A DNA stretch of 64,000 nt. Origin: Micavibrio aeruginosavorus ARL-13 (GTDB lineage: Bacteria > Pseudomonadota > Alphaproteobacteria > Micavibrionales > Micavibrionaceae). Location: NCBI RefSeq assembly GCF_000226315.1, contig NC_016026.1:1116001-1180000 (forward strand), given 5' to 3'. The translations under genes and the position numbers were made by a program. Positions within the stretch are counted from its first letter, which is position 1, and every line of letters starts with the position of its first letter. The notes beneath the pieces are model-generated. The model worked only from the letters and a program-made list of their open reading frames with translations, did no database searches and was not told where the DNA came from. Positions 16,901 through 24,698 of the stretch are shown in pieces.

Positions 16901-18052
16901 TCATAGCGAAAGCGCAAACCCAAGGCATCCCGATGCAATAAGTGTCACGGGAATGATCCATTTCCAGCGAATCAGGCTGATGGACGCCAGTGCCGCCAAT
17001 GCCAGTACAACCGGGATGGGGGCGGTCAGCGTTTGTTGGGCAATGGTGGCGGTTGTGACGGCGAACAGGCCGATGACGGCGGCGGCAATCGCATGTAATC
17101 CGCCATGCCAATGCGGGTTTTCGATGATTTTTTCCAGATGATTATGGCCCAGCAAGGTAAAGCCAAACGCCGGGAGGAATATGCCGAGGGTCATCAGAAT
17201 GGCCCCGCCAACCCCATCGACCAGATAGCCCAAATAGGTGCCAAAAATCACCATCGGCGCGGGGATGATGCTGGACAGGGCGATACCGTCCACGAAATGC
17301 TGCATCGTGATGTTGGGGTACAGGCCCACCATGCTGTTTTCCAGGAACGGAATGACGGTATAGGCACCGCCGAAGGACAGCAGGCCCGCCTTCAACCCTT
17401 CAATAAACAATCCGCCATGGCGCAGGACGGACAGGGGAACGGTGGGTGAGGCCAGTGTGGTTGATGCGATAAACCCCGCAATAATAATCGCGCTGGCGAT
17501 CAGCATGACGGGGCGGGGCCAGGCATGATCCATGTAATGCATGGTCAGCGCCGCCGCAAACACAACGAGAAAATGCACACCGGCAAAGGTCATCGCGCAC
17601 GAGGCCAGTGCGATAAACCACAATATCGGCGTATCCAGCGTATGCCGCCCCATGCGGTACAGCGCTCGCACGATCAACGCGACCACAGCCGGTGCAACGC
17701 CCACAAAAATGGGCAACAACACATCCGCGCCCAAACGCACATACAATGCGGACAGGATCAAAATGAATACAAAGCCGGGCAACATAAACCCCAGCCCGGC
17801 CAACAGCCCGCCCAATCGCCCCATGCGCACCATACCCATATAGACGCATAATTCATGCGCCTCTGGACCGGGCAGGGCCTGATACACGGCCAGCGCACGG
17901 CGGAATTTATCGGGTGATATCCATTGTTCCCGCTCCACCAACGCATGGCGGATCATATCAATCTGCGCCACAGGTCCACCCCATGCGTTCAGGCCGAATT
18001 TGAGGAAAGTTTTGAAGATTTGAATTGGTGTTTCTGTGTCGTTCTTATTCAT
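16901..18052 (-). CDS. chrA: Chromate transporter, ChrA family
   Basis: A 383-residue membrane protein made of two CHR domains. The N-terminal half shows the family pattern FLKFGLNAWGGPVAQI...QALPGPEAHELCVYMG, and the second half repeats it as LLSFGGAYTVIPFLE. ChrA proteins expel chromate by CHR-dependent antiport. There is no chrB or chrC next to it. It begins only six bases after the last small SGGC-family gene on the same strand, so it may be the tail of that operon; alternatively it is an older resident gene that the inserted block now precedes. Confidence 0.88.
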   Translation of the reverse strand: MNKNDTETPIQIFKTFLKFGLNAWGGPVAQIDMIRHALVEREQWISPDKFRRALAVYQALPGPEAHELCVYMGMVRMGRLGGLLAGLGFMLPGFVFILILSALYVRLGADVLLPIFVGVAPAVVALIVRALYRMGRHTLDTPILWFIALASCAMTFAGVHFLVVFAAALTMHYMDHAWPRPVMLIASAIIIAGFIASTTLASPTVPLSVLRHGGLFIEGLKAGLLSFGGAYTVIPFLENSMVGLYPNITMQHFVDGIALSSIIPAPMVIFGTYLGYLVDGVGGAILMTLGIFLPAFGFTLLGHNHLEKIIENPHWHGGLHAIAAAVIGLFAVTTATIAQQTLTAPIPVVLALAALASISLIRWKWIIPVTLIASGCLGFALSL

Positions 18053-18057
18053 CTATT

Positions 18058-18486
18058 TCAATTTTTAATGCGATAGCCTGCCCCAATAAAGAACATAGCA
18101 ATCCCAAATATGAAAGGAAGAAATCCGACCATGATGGCAATAAAACCAACGCCGGGAAGAAACAGAAGCGTGCAACCGCCACTGAGCAGCGTAATGATTG
18201 CAGCAAATGTCATAAGAATGCCTGCGTAGAATGATCTAATGTCGTTCTCTGCATTGGGCGGTGTGTTAGCCCCATGTTTTTTGGCAAACATGAGGCGCCC
18301 ATTGAGTGCGATACAAAGCCCGATAAGCATGGGTATTCCTCCCGCAAAAAGAGGAAGAAGCATGTTCTGGATATGTCTTGTGTAGAAAGGCTGCCCGATT
18401 GTGTCGATTGCGCAAATACCGCTCGCTAGGGCGATGATTATGCCAATTGTGATAAGGGCGAGAGCGAAGAAGTTTTTAAGCGTCAT
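18058..18486 (-). CDS. Small membrane protein, duplicated SGGC module (unknown family)
   Basis: 142 residues from MTLKNFF. It contains two copies of the same two-helix module. Copy 1 starts K4NFF and carries SGIC with Cys at residue 25. Copy 2 starts with R in DIRSFYAG and carries SGGCTLLF with the same 21-residue gap between the basic residue and the Cys. Each module ends in a second hydrophobic helix with a G-P/I-F-x-x-G pattern. No family is recognised. The 5' end overlaps the preceding paralogue by 11 bases. I use the start at 18486, not the frame's earlier ATG at 18522, because it aligns with the paralogues. Confidence 0.72.
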   Translation of the reverse strand: MTLKNFFALALITIGIIIALASGICAIDTIGQPFYTRHIQNMLLPLFAGGIPMLIGLCIALNGRLMFAKKHGANTPPNAENDIRSFYAGILMTFAAIITLLSGGCTLLFLPGVGFIAIMVGFLPFIFGIAMFFIGAGYRIKN

Positions 18487-18901
18487 CGTTCTTGTAATCC
18501 TGTTTACGAATAAAATTACCAATCAGAAATATGATGATCCCCAAGGCAAAACATGGCGGAGCTATAAGCATGATTTTTTGCTCCGTAAAAGATCCTCCTG
18601 CGCCAAGGATGGTGAAAAACCTTGCTATCGCAATGGTCAGTAAGGAGATTGTGATCCCACAGCCCATAATAATCTTGGCGTGTGTGCGCCTTCTCGGCGT
18701 TTGGCCAATTAAACGTCCTCCGGACGCAAGGGAAATGCCAACGAAAAATGGGAGAGCGCCTGCCATCGGTGCCATGATCGCGAGGATAGCCGCAAATTCT
18801 GAAAGCAAAAATGTATAAAATAAGGTACATCCCCCGCTGATGAGAATCATCAGCCAGCCAATGGATGTTAGTGCAAAGCTAGAGAATGTTCTTGGCGTCA
18901 T
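18476..18901 (-). CDS. Small membrane protein, SGGC family with degenerate second module
   Basis: 141 residues from MTPRTFSS. The first module has Arg4, Gly15 and SGGCT with Cys25, then a second helix and a short basic loop. The second half (RRTHAKIIMGC...) looks like a decayed copy of the module without SGGC. The start is chosen by alignment with the neighbouring paralogues; 37 more residues upstream are open but hydrophilic and unlike them. Part of the overlapping operon headed by the Lgt-like gene. Confidence 0.72.
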   Translation of the reverse strand: MTPRTFSSFALTSIGWLMILISGGCTLFYTFLLSEFAAILAIMAPMAGALPFFVGISLASGGRLIGQTPRRRTHAKIIMGCGITISLLTIAIARFFTILGAGGSFTEQKIMLIAPPCFALGIIIFLIGNFIRKQDYKNDDA

Positions 18902-18911
18902 TTTCTGTGCG

Positions 18912-19109
18912 TTATTTCTTTTGAGAAGGTCGTAACAATGACTTGGCGATGAAAAACATTGAAAGGCCAAACACGAATGGAATAATTCCAAAGGCGATTG
19001 CAAGCTCCCCAAATTCTCGGAATGCTAACAATGTGCATCCGCCGCTGAGCAAGGCCATGAGACCGCCAATAGTCATCAGTATATAGTTCAAGATGTTTCG
19101 GCCACTCAT
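18912..19109 (-). CDS. 65-residue membrane protein, single SGGC module
   Basis: The simplest member of the tandem family. Residues 1-5 are MSGRN, a hydrophobic stretch follows to residue 21, then SGGCT with Cys25, a short loop (REFGE), a second hydrophobic helix with IIPFVFGLSMFFI, and a basic tail RPSQKK. The N-terminus resembles a lipoprotein signal peptide, but position -3 is Ser, not the canonical Leu. Both termini probably face the cytoplasm if uncleaved. The start overlaps the stop of the upstream gene by four bases. Confidence 0.75.
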   Translation of the reverse strand: MSGRNILNYILMTIGGLMALLSGGCTLLAFREFGELAIAFGIIPFVFGLSMFFIAKSLLRPSQKK

Positions 19110-19387
19110 GGCAAATCCTCGCCACTGTCTTGATCGACATCATAGTATGTTGCGTAGGGTGGGGCGTGGTATTCTGGGGTGCGGTAAATCCATTTCCCGA
19201 GCCAATATATGCCGATCCCGATGATAAAGGGTATGCCGCCAACGGCGAAGGGGATCAGTATTACATCCGATAGGCCGCTGTTGTAGAGATACAGAAACAA
19301 GAAAAATACAGTGCAGCCACCAGACAGAAAGGCGGTAACCCATCCTAGAAACATCAAAGTATAAGCGAGAAAGTTTCTGACGCTCAC
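19106..19387 (-). CDS. 93-residue membrane protein, SGGC module with acidic tail
   Basis: MSVRN start, Arg4, Gly15 and SGGCT with Cys25 as in its three neighbours. A second helix carries GGIPFIIGIGIYWLG, and an extra 25-residue tail is rich in Tyr, Pro and acidic residues (ending DQDSGEDLP). It follows the radical SAM gene with a four-base overlap and precedes the 65-residue paralogue with another four-base overlap, so the genes are translationally coupled. Function unknown. Confidence 0.75.
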   Translation of the reverse strand: MSVRNFLAYTLMFLGWVTAFLSGGCTVFFLFLYLYNSGLSDVILIPFAVGGIPFIIGIGIYWLGKWIYRTPEYHAPPYATYYDVDQDSGEDLP

Positions 19388-20796
19388 AATATGCCCCGTA
19401 TCCGTTTTCTCATGTCGTGAACAAGCCCATTGCGATAAAAAAGATTGTACGTGTCAAATGGGATGATCTGTTTTTCCGGGGTTACGAAATGGATACAGGA
19501 TCGTTTTACATTTCCAACGCAGAAATTATAACGGTCAAGAAACTGGACGATCGTAATGCGGAAAATATTTTCGTATCCCAGATTTTTCAGGGCCGGGACT
19601 TCGGGCAAGCAGCATAGCAACGATTCCATGCGTTCCGCCGTATTCAAATCGCCGCTGGAGAGTGAGAACAAGTCGATGACTTTCTGTTTCAAATCCAGAT
19701 TTTTTTCAAATGATACGGCATTTGGAACTTCGGCGATCAGCTCTTCCTGCGGGATAAGGGATGTGACGGGTGTAATTTTTCGGCCATCCCGTAACCCATA
19801 GGCGATGGATATCGATTCAGGATTGCAGGGCAGTGGGATGATATCCTCTGGCGCAAAAATATCGGACTGTTCGTAAATGGCGCGACGGATATCGGTTAGC
19901 AAGAAGCGATCTTCGTTTTTGTTGAATTTTTCATTGCGGCCTGCATCTTGTACGGGCTGGAAGGTAATTCCACGAACGCATTTGTAATTGAGGGCGTGGT
20001 CAATGATTGCGCCGATCTCATGGTCATTCACGCCCTTTTTAACCGTGACGACAAGTGTGGTAGAAATATTAAATTTCTCCAGATTGTCCAAAGCCATCCG
20101 GCGAATGGTGCGAAGGTCAATTCCGCGCAGGTTTTCGAGTGCGGATTTTTCCAATGAATCGAATTGGAGATAGATTTCAAATCCTGGAGAGAGTTTGGAC
20201 AATTCCTGGACAAAGTCCCGGTCCCGCGCAAGGCGTACGCCATTAGTGTTAATCATTAGATGGCGAATGGGTTTTGTTTTAGCCAATTTAAGGATGTCGA
20301 GGATTTGGGGGTGGATGGTTGGTTCGCCGCCGCTGATTTGCAAAACGTCTGGTTCGCCTTCGCTTTCAACCAATGCATCCATTATCGATTCAATTTGTTC
20401 CAGCGACAGATTCTTTTTTCTGGCTGGCGATGATTCGGCAAAGCATACGGGGCATTCCAGGTTGCATTCTTCGTTCACTTCAATAAGCGCGAGGCAACTA
20501 TGTTGTTCGTGATCGGCGCATAATCCACAGTCCAGCGGGCATCCGTATTCCGTTCGGGTTTGATATTTGTGGGGGCGGTCGCCGGGTTTGATAAAATCTT
20601 TGCACCATTTAAAATAAGCAGAATCGCTAGAGATTTTTGTTTTCTGAACCCCGTGCGTTTTGCATCGCTTTTGATAGAAAACATCATTGTCCTCTATCAG
20701 AATTTTTGCCGGAACTAGATCCATACATTCCTCGCACAAGGATGTGGTTTGGCCATAGAAAATATAGGGGGCCTGTTTACGCTGTTCTGTAGACAC
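19384..20796 (-). CDS. Radical SAM enzyme, MJ0619/tetraether-lipid-synthase (Tes) type
   Basis: 470 residues. The N-terminus carries a Cys-rich region with CEEC and a later CKTHG. Next comes the subfamily-specific cluster motif GCPLDCGLCADHEQHSC (about residues 84-100), followed directly by the radical SAM CxxxCxxC as CNLECPVC (about 112-119) and the SAM-binding GGEPT. This extra-Cys layout is that of the COG1964/MJ0619 enzymes, of which the archaeal member Tes joins lipid alkyl chains through sp3 carbons in GDGT synthesis. The bacterial role is not established; a lipid or lipoprotein acyl chain is a reasonable substrate given the Lgt-like partner upstream, whose gene it overlaps by 20 bases. 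Codon use and GC look lower than in flanking genes. Confidence 0.85.
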   Translation of the reverse strand: MSTEQRKQAPYIFYGQTTSLCEECMDLVPAKILIEDNDVFYQKRCKTHGVQKTKISSDSAYFKWCKDFIKPGDRPHKYQTRTEYGCPLDCGLCADHEQHSCLALIEVNEECNLECPVCFAESSPARKKNLSLEQIESIMDALVESEGEPDVLQISGGEPTIHPQILDILKLAKTKPIRHLMINTNGVRLARDRDFVQELSKLSPGFEIYLQFDSLEKSALENLRGIDLRTIRRMALDNLEKFNISTTLVVTVKKGVNDHEIGAIIDHALNYKCVRGITFQPVQDAGRNEKFNKNEDRFLLTDIRRAIYEQSDIFAPEDIIPLPCNPESISIAYGLRDGRKITPVTSLIPQEELIAEVPNAVSFEKNLDLKQKVIDLFSLSSGDLNTAERMESLLCCLPEVPALKNLGYENIFRITIVQFLDRYNFCVGNVKRSCIHFVTPEKQIIPFDTYNLFYRNGLVHDMRKRIRGIL

Positions 20797-21493
20797 GGGT
20801 TTCTCTCCTCACCATAAAAACGCTGTACGTTACAATCGCGATACAAAGATATTGGAATGTATTGAGTGGCCCAATGATTGGTTCATAGGGTTTAAAAAAT
20901 TCCCATGCAAAACGCTGGGTGGCGTAGAACCCAACGCAGAAATAGAACCCTTTTTTGATGATCAGATTGGGGCTGTATTTCAATGCAAGCAGTACGAATG
21001 CGACAAAGGCAACCATGCTGAGGCTTTCATAAATTTGCACTGGATGCCTGAGTATTCGGTCGCCGTAATCCCATCCCCAGGAAGAGCCGGTGGGGATGCC
21101 GTGTGTGTTGTCTTCCAACCCGGAAAAAAAGCAGCCAAGGCGTCCTATGATTACGCTAATGCAAAAGGGAATGATGTAGATATAGCCGGTTGATCCTTTG
21201 GTTCCATATAGCAGTTTATAGAGTTCAACCATAAGGATGGCGCCTGCAAGCGCTCCCAATATACTACGTCCGAACCCCGGAACCCCTGAGATGTGGAGGT
21301 TAAGGGTGCCAAAAAAATAGGCACCTGTGATGCTTCCCAAGCTTAGGCAGACAAAGTACAGGCCGTTAATGCTTGCGGCTGTTTGTTGCAGATCGTGTCG
21401 AAATCTCCACCTATAAGTGAGCCAGCCACTGCAGAGCGCAAGGAGGAGGGCTAGAAAATCAAATGCTGTATGAATAATAAGGGCATGTACCAT
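20777..21493 (-). CDS. Prolipoprotein diacylglyceryl transferase-like membrane protein
   Basis: 238 residues, about seven hydrophobic helices, member of the Lgt family by the central block GRLGCFFSGLEDNTHG...GDRILRHPVQIYES (about residues 128-175). In true Lgt this block holds the GRxGNFxNxE signature that binds phosphatidylglycerol and transfers diacylglycerol to the lipobox Cys. Here GNFxNGE is replaced by GCFFSGL, so this is a divergent paralogue and not the housekeeping enzyme. It heads the operon. The ATG at 21493 is fixed by an in-frame TAA two codons upstream, and no Shine-Dalgarno is visible (see the promoter entry). Confidence 0.82.
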   Translation of the reverse strand: MVHALIIHTAFDFLALLLALCSGWLTYRWRFRHDLQQTAASINGLYFVCLSLGSITGAYFFGTLNLHISGVPGFGRSILGALAGAILMVELYKLLYGTKGSTGYIYIIPFCISVIIGRLGCFFSGLEDNTHGIPTGSSWGWDYGDRILRHPVQIYESLSMVAFVAFVLLALKYSPNLIIKKGFYFCVGFYATQRFAWEFFKPYEPIIGPLNTFQYLCIAIVTYSVFMVRRETRVYRTA

Positions 21494-21528
21494 GGCTTAA
21501 GCATAAACCCATGCTTAAGATTGTGCAA
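21494..21528 (-). promoter_or_regulatory. Promoter with palindromic operator for the Lgt-like/radical SAM operon
   Basis: On the minus strand TTGCAC (21528-21523), a 17-base spacer and TATGCT (21505-21500) precede the ATG at 21493 by only six bases, so transcription would start at or next to the start codon (leaderless mRNA). A perfect 9-base inverted repeat CTTAAGCAT/ATGCTTAAG (21496-21504 and 21511-21519) covers the spacer and -10, the usual place for a repressor. Confidence 0.55.
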
Positions 21529-21552
21529 AAAAATAACCGCAACTTTGCGGTT
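21527..21552 (-). terminator. Terminator of the tRNA-Cys/tRNA-Asn transcript
   Basis: Stem AACCGCAA/TTGCGGTT with a 2-base loop; on the minus strand it is followed by ATTTTTTT. It isolates the tRNAs from the operon that begins 30 bases later. On the + strand GTTTTT follows as well, so it may work both ways. Confidence 0.8.
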
Positions 21553-21584
21553 TGTTTTTATGATCTATCTGCTCTTGAAAGAAA

Positions 21585-21659
21585 TGGCTCCCTGAGCAGG
21601 ATTCGAACCTGCGACCAATCGATTAACAGTCGATTGCTCTACCGCTGAGCTATCAGGGA
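21585..21659 (-). tRNA. tRNA-Asn (GTT)
   Basis: Minus-strand cloverleaf: acceptor TCCCTGA/TCAGGGA, D-arm AGCTCAGCGGTAGAGC, anticodon stem ATCGA..TCGAT-type with GTT anticodon, T-arm GGTTCGAATCC, discriminator G and encoded CCA. Confidence 0.95.
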
Positions 21660-21739
21660 ATGCTCATATGCGAACGGGATGAGGGATAGAATATTATTCC
21701 CCGGATTTCCAGTCCTTTTTTTACTTTAACAACAATCTT

Positions 21740-21813
21740 TGGAGGCACGAGCCGGAATCGAACCGGCGTACAAGGATTTGCAGTCCTCTGCCTAGCCACT
21801 CGGCCACCGCGCC
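21740..21813 (-). tRNA. tRNA-Cys (GCA)
   Basis: Minus-strand cloverleaf: acceptor GGCGCGG with two wobble pairs to TCGTGCC, anticodon loop CTGCAAA giving GCA, T-arm CGGTTCGATTCCG, discriminator T and encoded CCA. Probably co-transcribed with tRNA-Asn 80 bases downstream. Confidence 0.95.
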
Positions 21814-22230
21814 CCACCAAAGAATGCGTCAGGGGTAGGGATATGCCTGAAGTTCTGCGGGGCGTCAATGGCTGGTTAAGGGGAAAATGGATTTTTCCGT
21901 TCCTTAGTGTTCGCTGGGGCTTGACGGAATCGGTGGGCGGCGTAATTTAAGCACGGATAAACCATCCGGTTTAGATTTCTGCCTGCGTTGACTTATGTTA
22001 ATTACTGTGTGTTCACGGGTGTATTCAAAGCCATGTCGCAAATTGACACGGACGGTCGGGCAAGGCAGTGAAGGAGATACGAAATACAAGCCAAAGTGGT
22101 TGCTGACGTTATGTTTAACCTGTGGAAAACTGCTGGTCAGCGAGTCGGTGATAGAGTAAAAAGGAAGAGGCCCGTTCGGGACCGCTTCCTGTTCCGTATC
22201 TTCTAACGTTTAAGTCTCTTGGTGTTGTCG
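21814..22230. other. 417-base intergenic region between tRNA-Cys and the PCMT-like gene
   Basis: It contains the upstream region of the tRNA genes and of the + strand pcm-like gene. At 22158-22189 there is a neat hairpin GGAAG-GG-CCCG/CGGG-CC-CTTCC with five A's on its left, so it is a possible minus-strand terminator or a 5' leader structure of the downstream gene. A 61-codon minus frame (21904-22089) is open but has no supporting signal. Confidence 0.5.
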
Positions 22231-22890
22231 ATGAATTTTTCTCAGGCGCGCAGCGCGATGGTTGAATCCCAGATCCACACAATGGGGGTGGTCACGCCCG
22301 CCATTTTGGAGGCGTTTCGGACCGTTCCGCGCGAATCTTTCGTGCCGCCTCATCTGGCGGGTATCGCATATATTGATGAAGATATTCCTCTGGGCGATGG
22401 CCGCGTGTTGATCGAACCGGCTGTTCTGGCGCGCATGATTGAGGCCGCACAGGTCAATGCCAATGATGTTGTTTTGAATGTTGGTGACAGCACGGGATAT
22501 TCGTCCGCAGTGTTGTCGTTGTTGGCCTCCACCGTGGTGACGATGGAATCCCACCCGGGTCAATTGGATGCGGCGCGCCATGCATGGGCGGCGTGTGATT
22601 ACTGTAACATTGCGCCGATTACATGCGACGCGATGGAGGGGTGCCCGGAACATGCGCCGTATTCATTGATTGTGATGAATGGTGCCGTTGCCGAAATTCC
22701 CGAAATTTTCGTTGCACAATTGTCCGTGAACGGGCGGTTGGCTGCTGTTCTGAAACCCGATGCCAATGCCCCCGGCCATGCCGTGATTGTACAGCGCGTC
22801 GGCAATGAAAAATATTCGACCACGAAAGTGTTCGACGCGAGTATGCCGTATCTGCCGGGGTTTGAACCGCGGCGCGATTTTGTTTTCTAA
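22231..22890 (+). CDS. PCMT-like methyltransferase family protein, probably without isoaspartate activity
   Basis: 219 residues with the overall fold and order of protein-L-isoaspartate O-methyltransferase: N-terminal RSAMVESQI, then VPRESFVPP, then a Rossmann core. Two key sites differ. The SAM loop GxGSGY reads VGDSTGYSS, and the active-site segment that holds the catalytic Ser in PCMT (ISQP) reads LIEP. It is therefore likely a non-canonical family member. It precedes tolC by 43 bases, a neighbourhood I believe is common in alphaproteobacteria. The ATG at 22231 is preferred to TTG/GTG codons a few residues upstream. Confidence 0.8.
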   Translation: MNFSQARSAMVESQIHTMGVVTPAILEAFRTVPRESFVPPHLAGIAYIDEDIPLGDGRVLIEPAVLARMIEAAQVNANDVVLNVGDSTGYSSAVLSLLASTVVTMESHPGQLDAARHAWAACDYCNIAPITCDAMEGCPEHAPYSLIVMNGAVAEIPEIFVAQLSVNGRLAAVLKPDANAPGHAVIVQRVGNEKYSTTKVFDASMPYLPGFEPRRDFVF

Positions 22891-22933
22891 ACGATAACCA
22901 ATTTTGGACCAACCCAACGAAGGACCTGCGCAA

Positions 22934-24622
22934 ATGATCCGTAACCGAAACAAATTTTTGACTGGTGTAATGGCGTTGATGGTTGCAACGCCCCTGGCCG
23001 CAGCCAGTGCGCAGGATTACACCCCGAAACCGGGTGTTGGAATGGCGCCGATTATGGATGGCCCGGGCGAGCGTTCATCTGCTGGAAGCAAACCCCAGCC
23101 GGTGATCCAGAAAGCAACCAGCGCAAATGATGCCTATATGGGTGGTGCGGCCGCGCCGGGTACGGTGTCCAAAGATTCATCAAGCGACATGCCGAAGGCT
23201 TCGAACGGAGAAGATCTGAGCCGGGTTGCCGCAGCGCAGGCGGAAAAAGCCGAAGACATGGATATCAACATCCACACCATTCAAACGGCGGACGGCAAGG
23301 CTCCGGAACAAACATTGGGTGCTGTTCTGCGGTGGGCGTATGACAACAACCCGACCATTCGTGCCGCGCGTCAGGAACTGTACGCAACACAGGAAAACTT
23401 GCCACAGGCCCAAGCCGGTTGGAAGCCAACCGCCAGCGCCAATGCCAACGTGACCAAAACGTGGCTGGATGGCACGGGTGATCCGGATGGTTCAACGGAA
23501 AAAGGAATTGGTGCAGAAGTTCAGCAGCCGCTGTATCGCGGTGGCCGTACCGTGGCCTCAACCGACAGCGCCGAAAATTTGATTCTGGCGCAACGCGCGT
23601 TCCTGAAAGCCACGGAACAGGATGTGATGATCTCCGTCATCACTGCATATATGAACGTGTTGCGCGATCAGGCTTTGTATGACTTGTCCGTCAATAACCG
23701 CGAAGTGATCGCCCGCCAGTTGGAAGCGTCCCGCGCGCGTTTCGATGTGGGTGATGTAACCCGGACAGACGTATCACAATCCGAAGCCCGTTTGGCTCAG
23801 GCCGAAGCCGGCGTCACCAACGCGATTGGTCAATTGCGGTCCAGCCTGGCTGTGTATGAACAGGTTGTTGGTATGCCTGCAGGCCGCCTGGTTTATCCGA
23901 AGGTAAAAGTCAGTATCCCGGCATCACGTGATGCGGCCGTGTCCCAGGCGGAGACCGATAACCCGTCCGTTGTTGCGGCGGAATTCCTGCGCAATGCGGC
24001 GGAGCATGATATTGACCGCGTTTTTGGCGAATTGCTGCCGGAAGTGGGGCTGTTCGCACAGTGGAACCAGGCTTGGGACCCATCACCGGGTCTGTATGAT
24101 GATTCTTCGGACACGGCGATCGGTGTGCGTGCGACCATTCCGCTGTACGAAGCGGGTGCCACGCGCTCCCGCGTGCGTCAGGCTAAGCACACGGAAAGCC
24201 AGCGTCTGCTTCAGATCAGCGAGGCGCGCCGCCTGGCCCGCCAGCAAGCAGTCAGCTCCTGGGAAGATCTGGCTGCGGCTCGTGCCGAAATCACCTCGCG
24301 TGAGGCCCAGGTTGTGGCCACCCGCGTTGCGCGTGATGGCGTGAAGCAGGAAGCCGAACTGGGGACGCGGACCATTCTGGATGCGTTGGATGCGGACCAG
24401 GAATATCTGGATGCGCAAACCGCCCTGGTCACAGCCCAGCGTGACGAGGTCGTAGCGCAGTATTTCCTGGCCTCGACGGTTGGCACATTGACCCCGGATT
24501 CGCTCGGTTTTCCAGAACTCAGCCATATGGAGGGGTATGACGCCCATCTGGATGACATAACAAGCCGTGTTTTCTCTATGGATACAGAAAATACGGTGGA
24601 TCACGGCGATAACGGCCTTTGA
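22934..24622 (+). CDS. tolC: TolC-family outer-membrane efflux protein
   Basis: 562 residues. A signal peptide ends near AAASAQ (residue ~27). A ~110-residue low-complexity linker follows. The TolC repeat region then contains ALRWAYDNNPTIRAARQEL and ARFDVGDVTRTDVSQSEARL in the first half, and the equivalent ELGTRTILDALDADQEYLDAQ in the second. These are the hallmarks of trimeric TolC channels, which pair with RND, ABC or MFS pumps; no pump gene is adjacent, so it may serve several. The extended N-terminal linker is longer than in E. coli TolC. Confidence 0.93.
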   Translation: MIRNRNKFLTGVMALMVATPLAAASAQDYTPKPGVGMAPIMDGPGERSSAGSKPQPVIQKATSANDAYMGGAAAPGTVSKDSSSDMPKASNGEDLSRVAAAQAEKAEDMDINIHTIQTADGKAPEQTLGAVLRWAYDNNPTIRAARQELYATQENLPQAQAGWKPTASANANVTKTWLDGTGDPDGSTEKGIGAEVQQPLYRGGRTVASTDSAENLILAQRAFLKATEQDVMISVITAYMNVLRDQALYDLSVNNREVIARQLEASRARFDVGDVTRTDVSQSEARLAQAEAGVTNAIGQLRSSLAVYEQVVGMPAGRLVYPKVKVSIPASRDAAVSQAETDNPSVVAAEFLRNAAEHDIDRVFGELLPEVGLFAQWNQAWDPSPGLYDDSSDTAIGVRATIPLYEAGATRSRVRQAKHTESQRLLQISEARRLARQQAVSSWEDLAAARAEITSREAQVVATRVARDGVKQEAELGTRTILDALDADQEYLDAQTALVTAQRDEVVAQYFLASTVGTLTPDSLGFPELSHMEGYDAHLDDITSRVFSMDTENTVDHGDNGL

Positions 24623-24698
24623 CAAGGGTGGAGCAATGTAAGAAACTGATTTCACAGAGATAAATTTTTGTGAAACATCTTACGGAATATTGCGCCGA

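Noticed and set aside
20777-21493. Housekeeping Lgt
   Set aside because: The GRxGNFxNGE signature is replaced by GRLGCFFSGL, and the gene lies in a specialised operon, so a paralogue is more likely.
21904-22089. 61-codon minus frame between tRNA-Cys and the PCMT-like gene
   Set aside because: No ribosome site, no promoter and an unusual Ser/Pro/Arg composition; kept only as part of the gap description.
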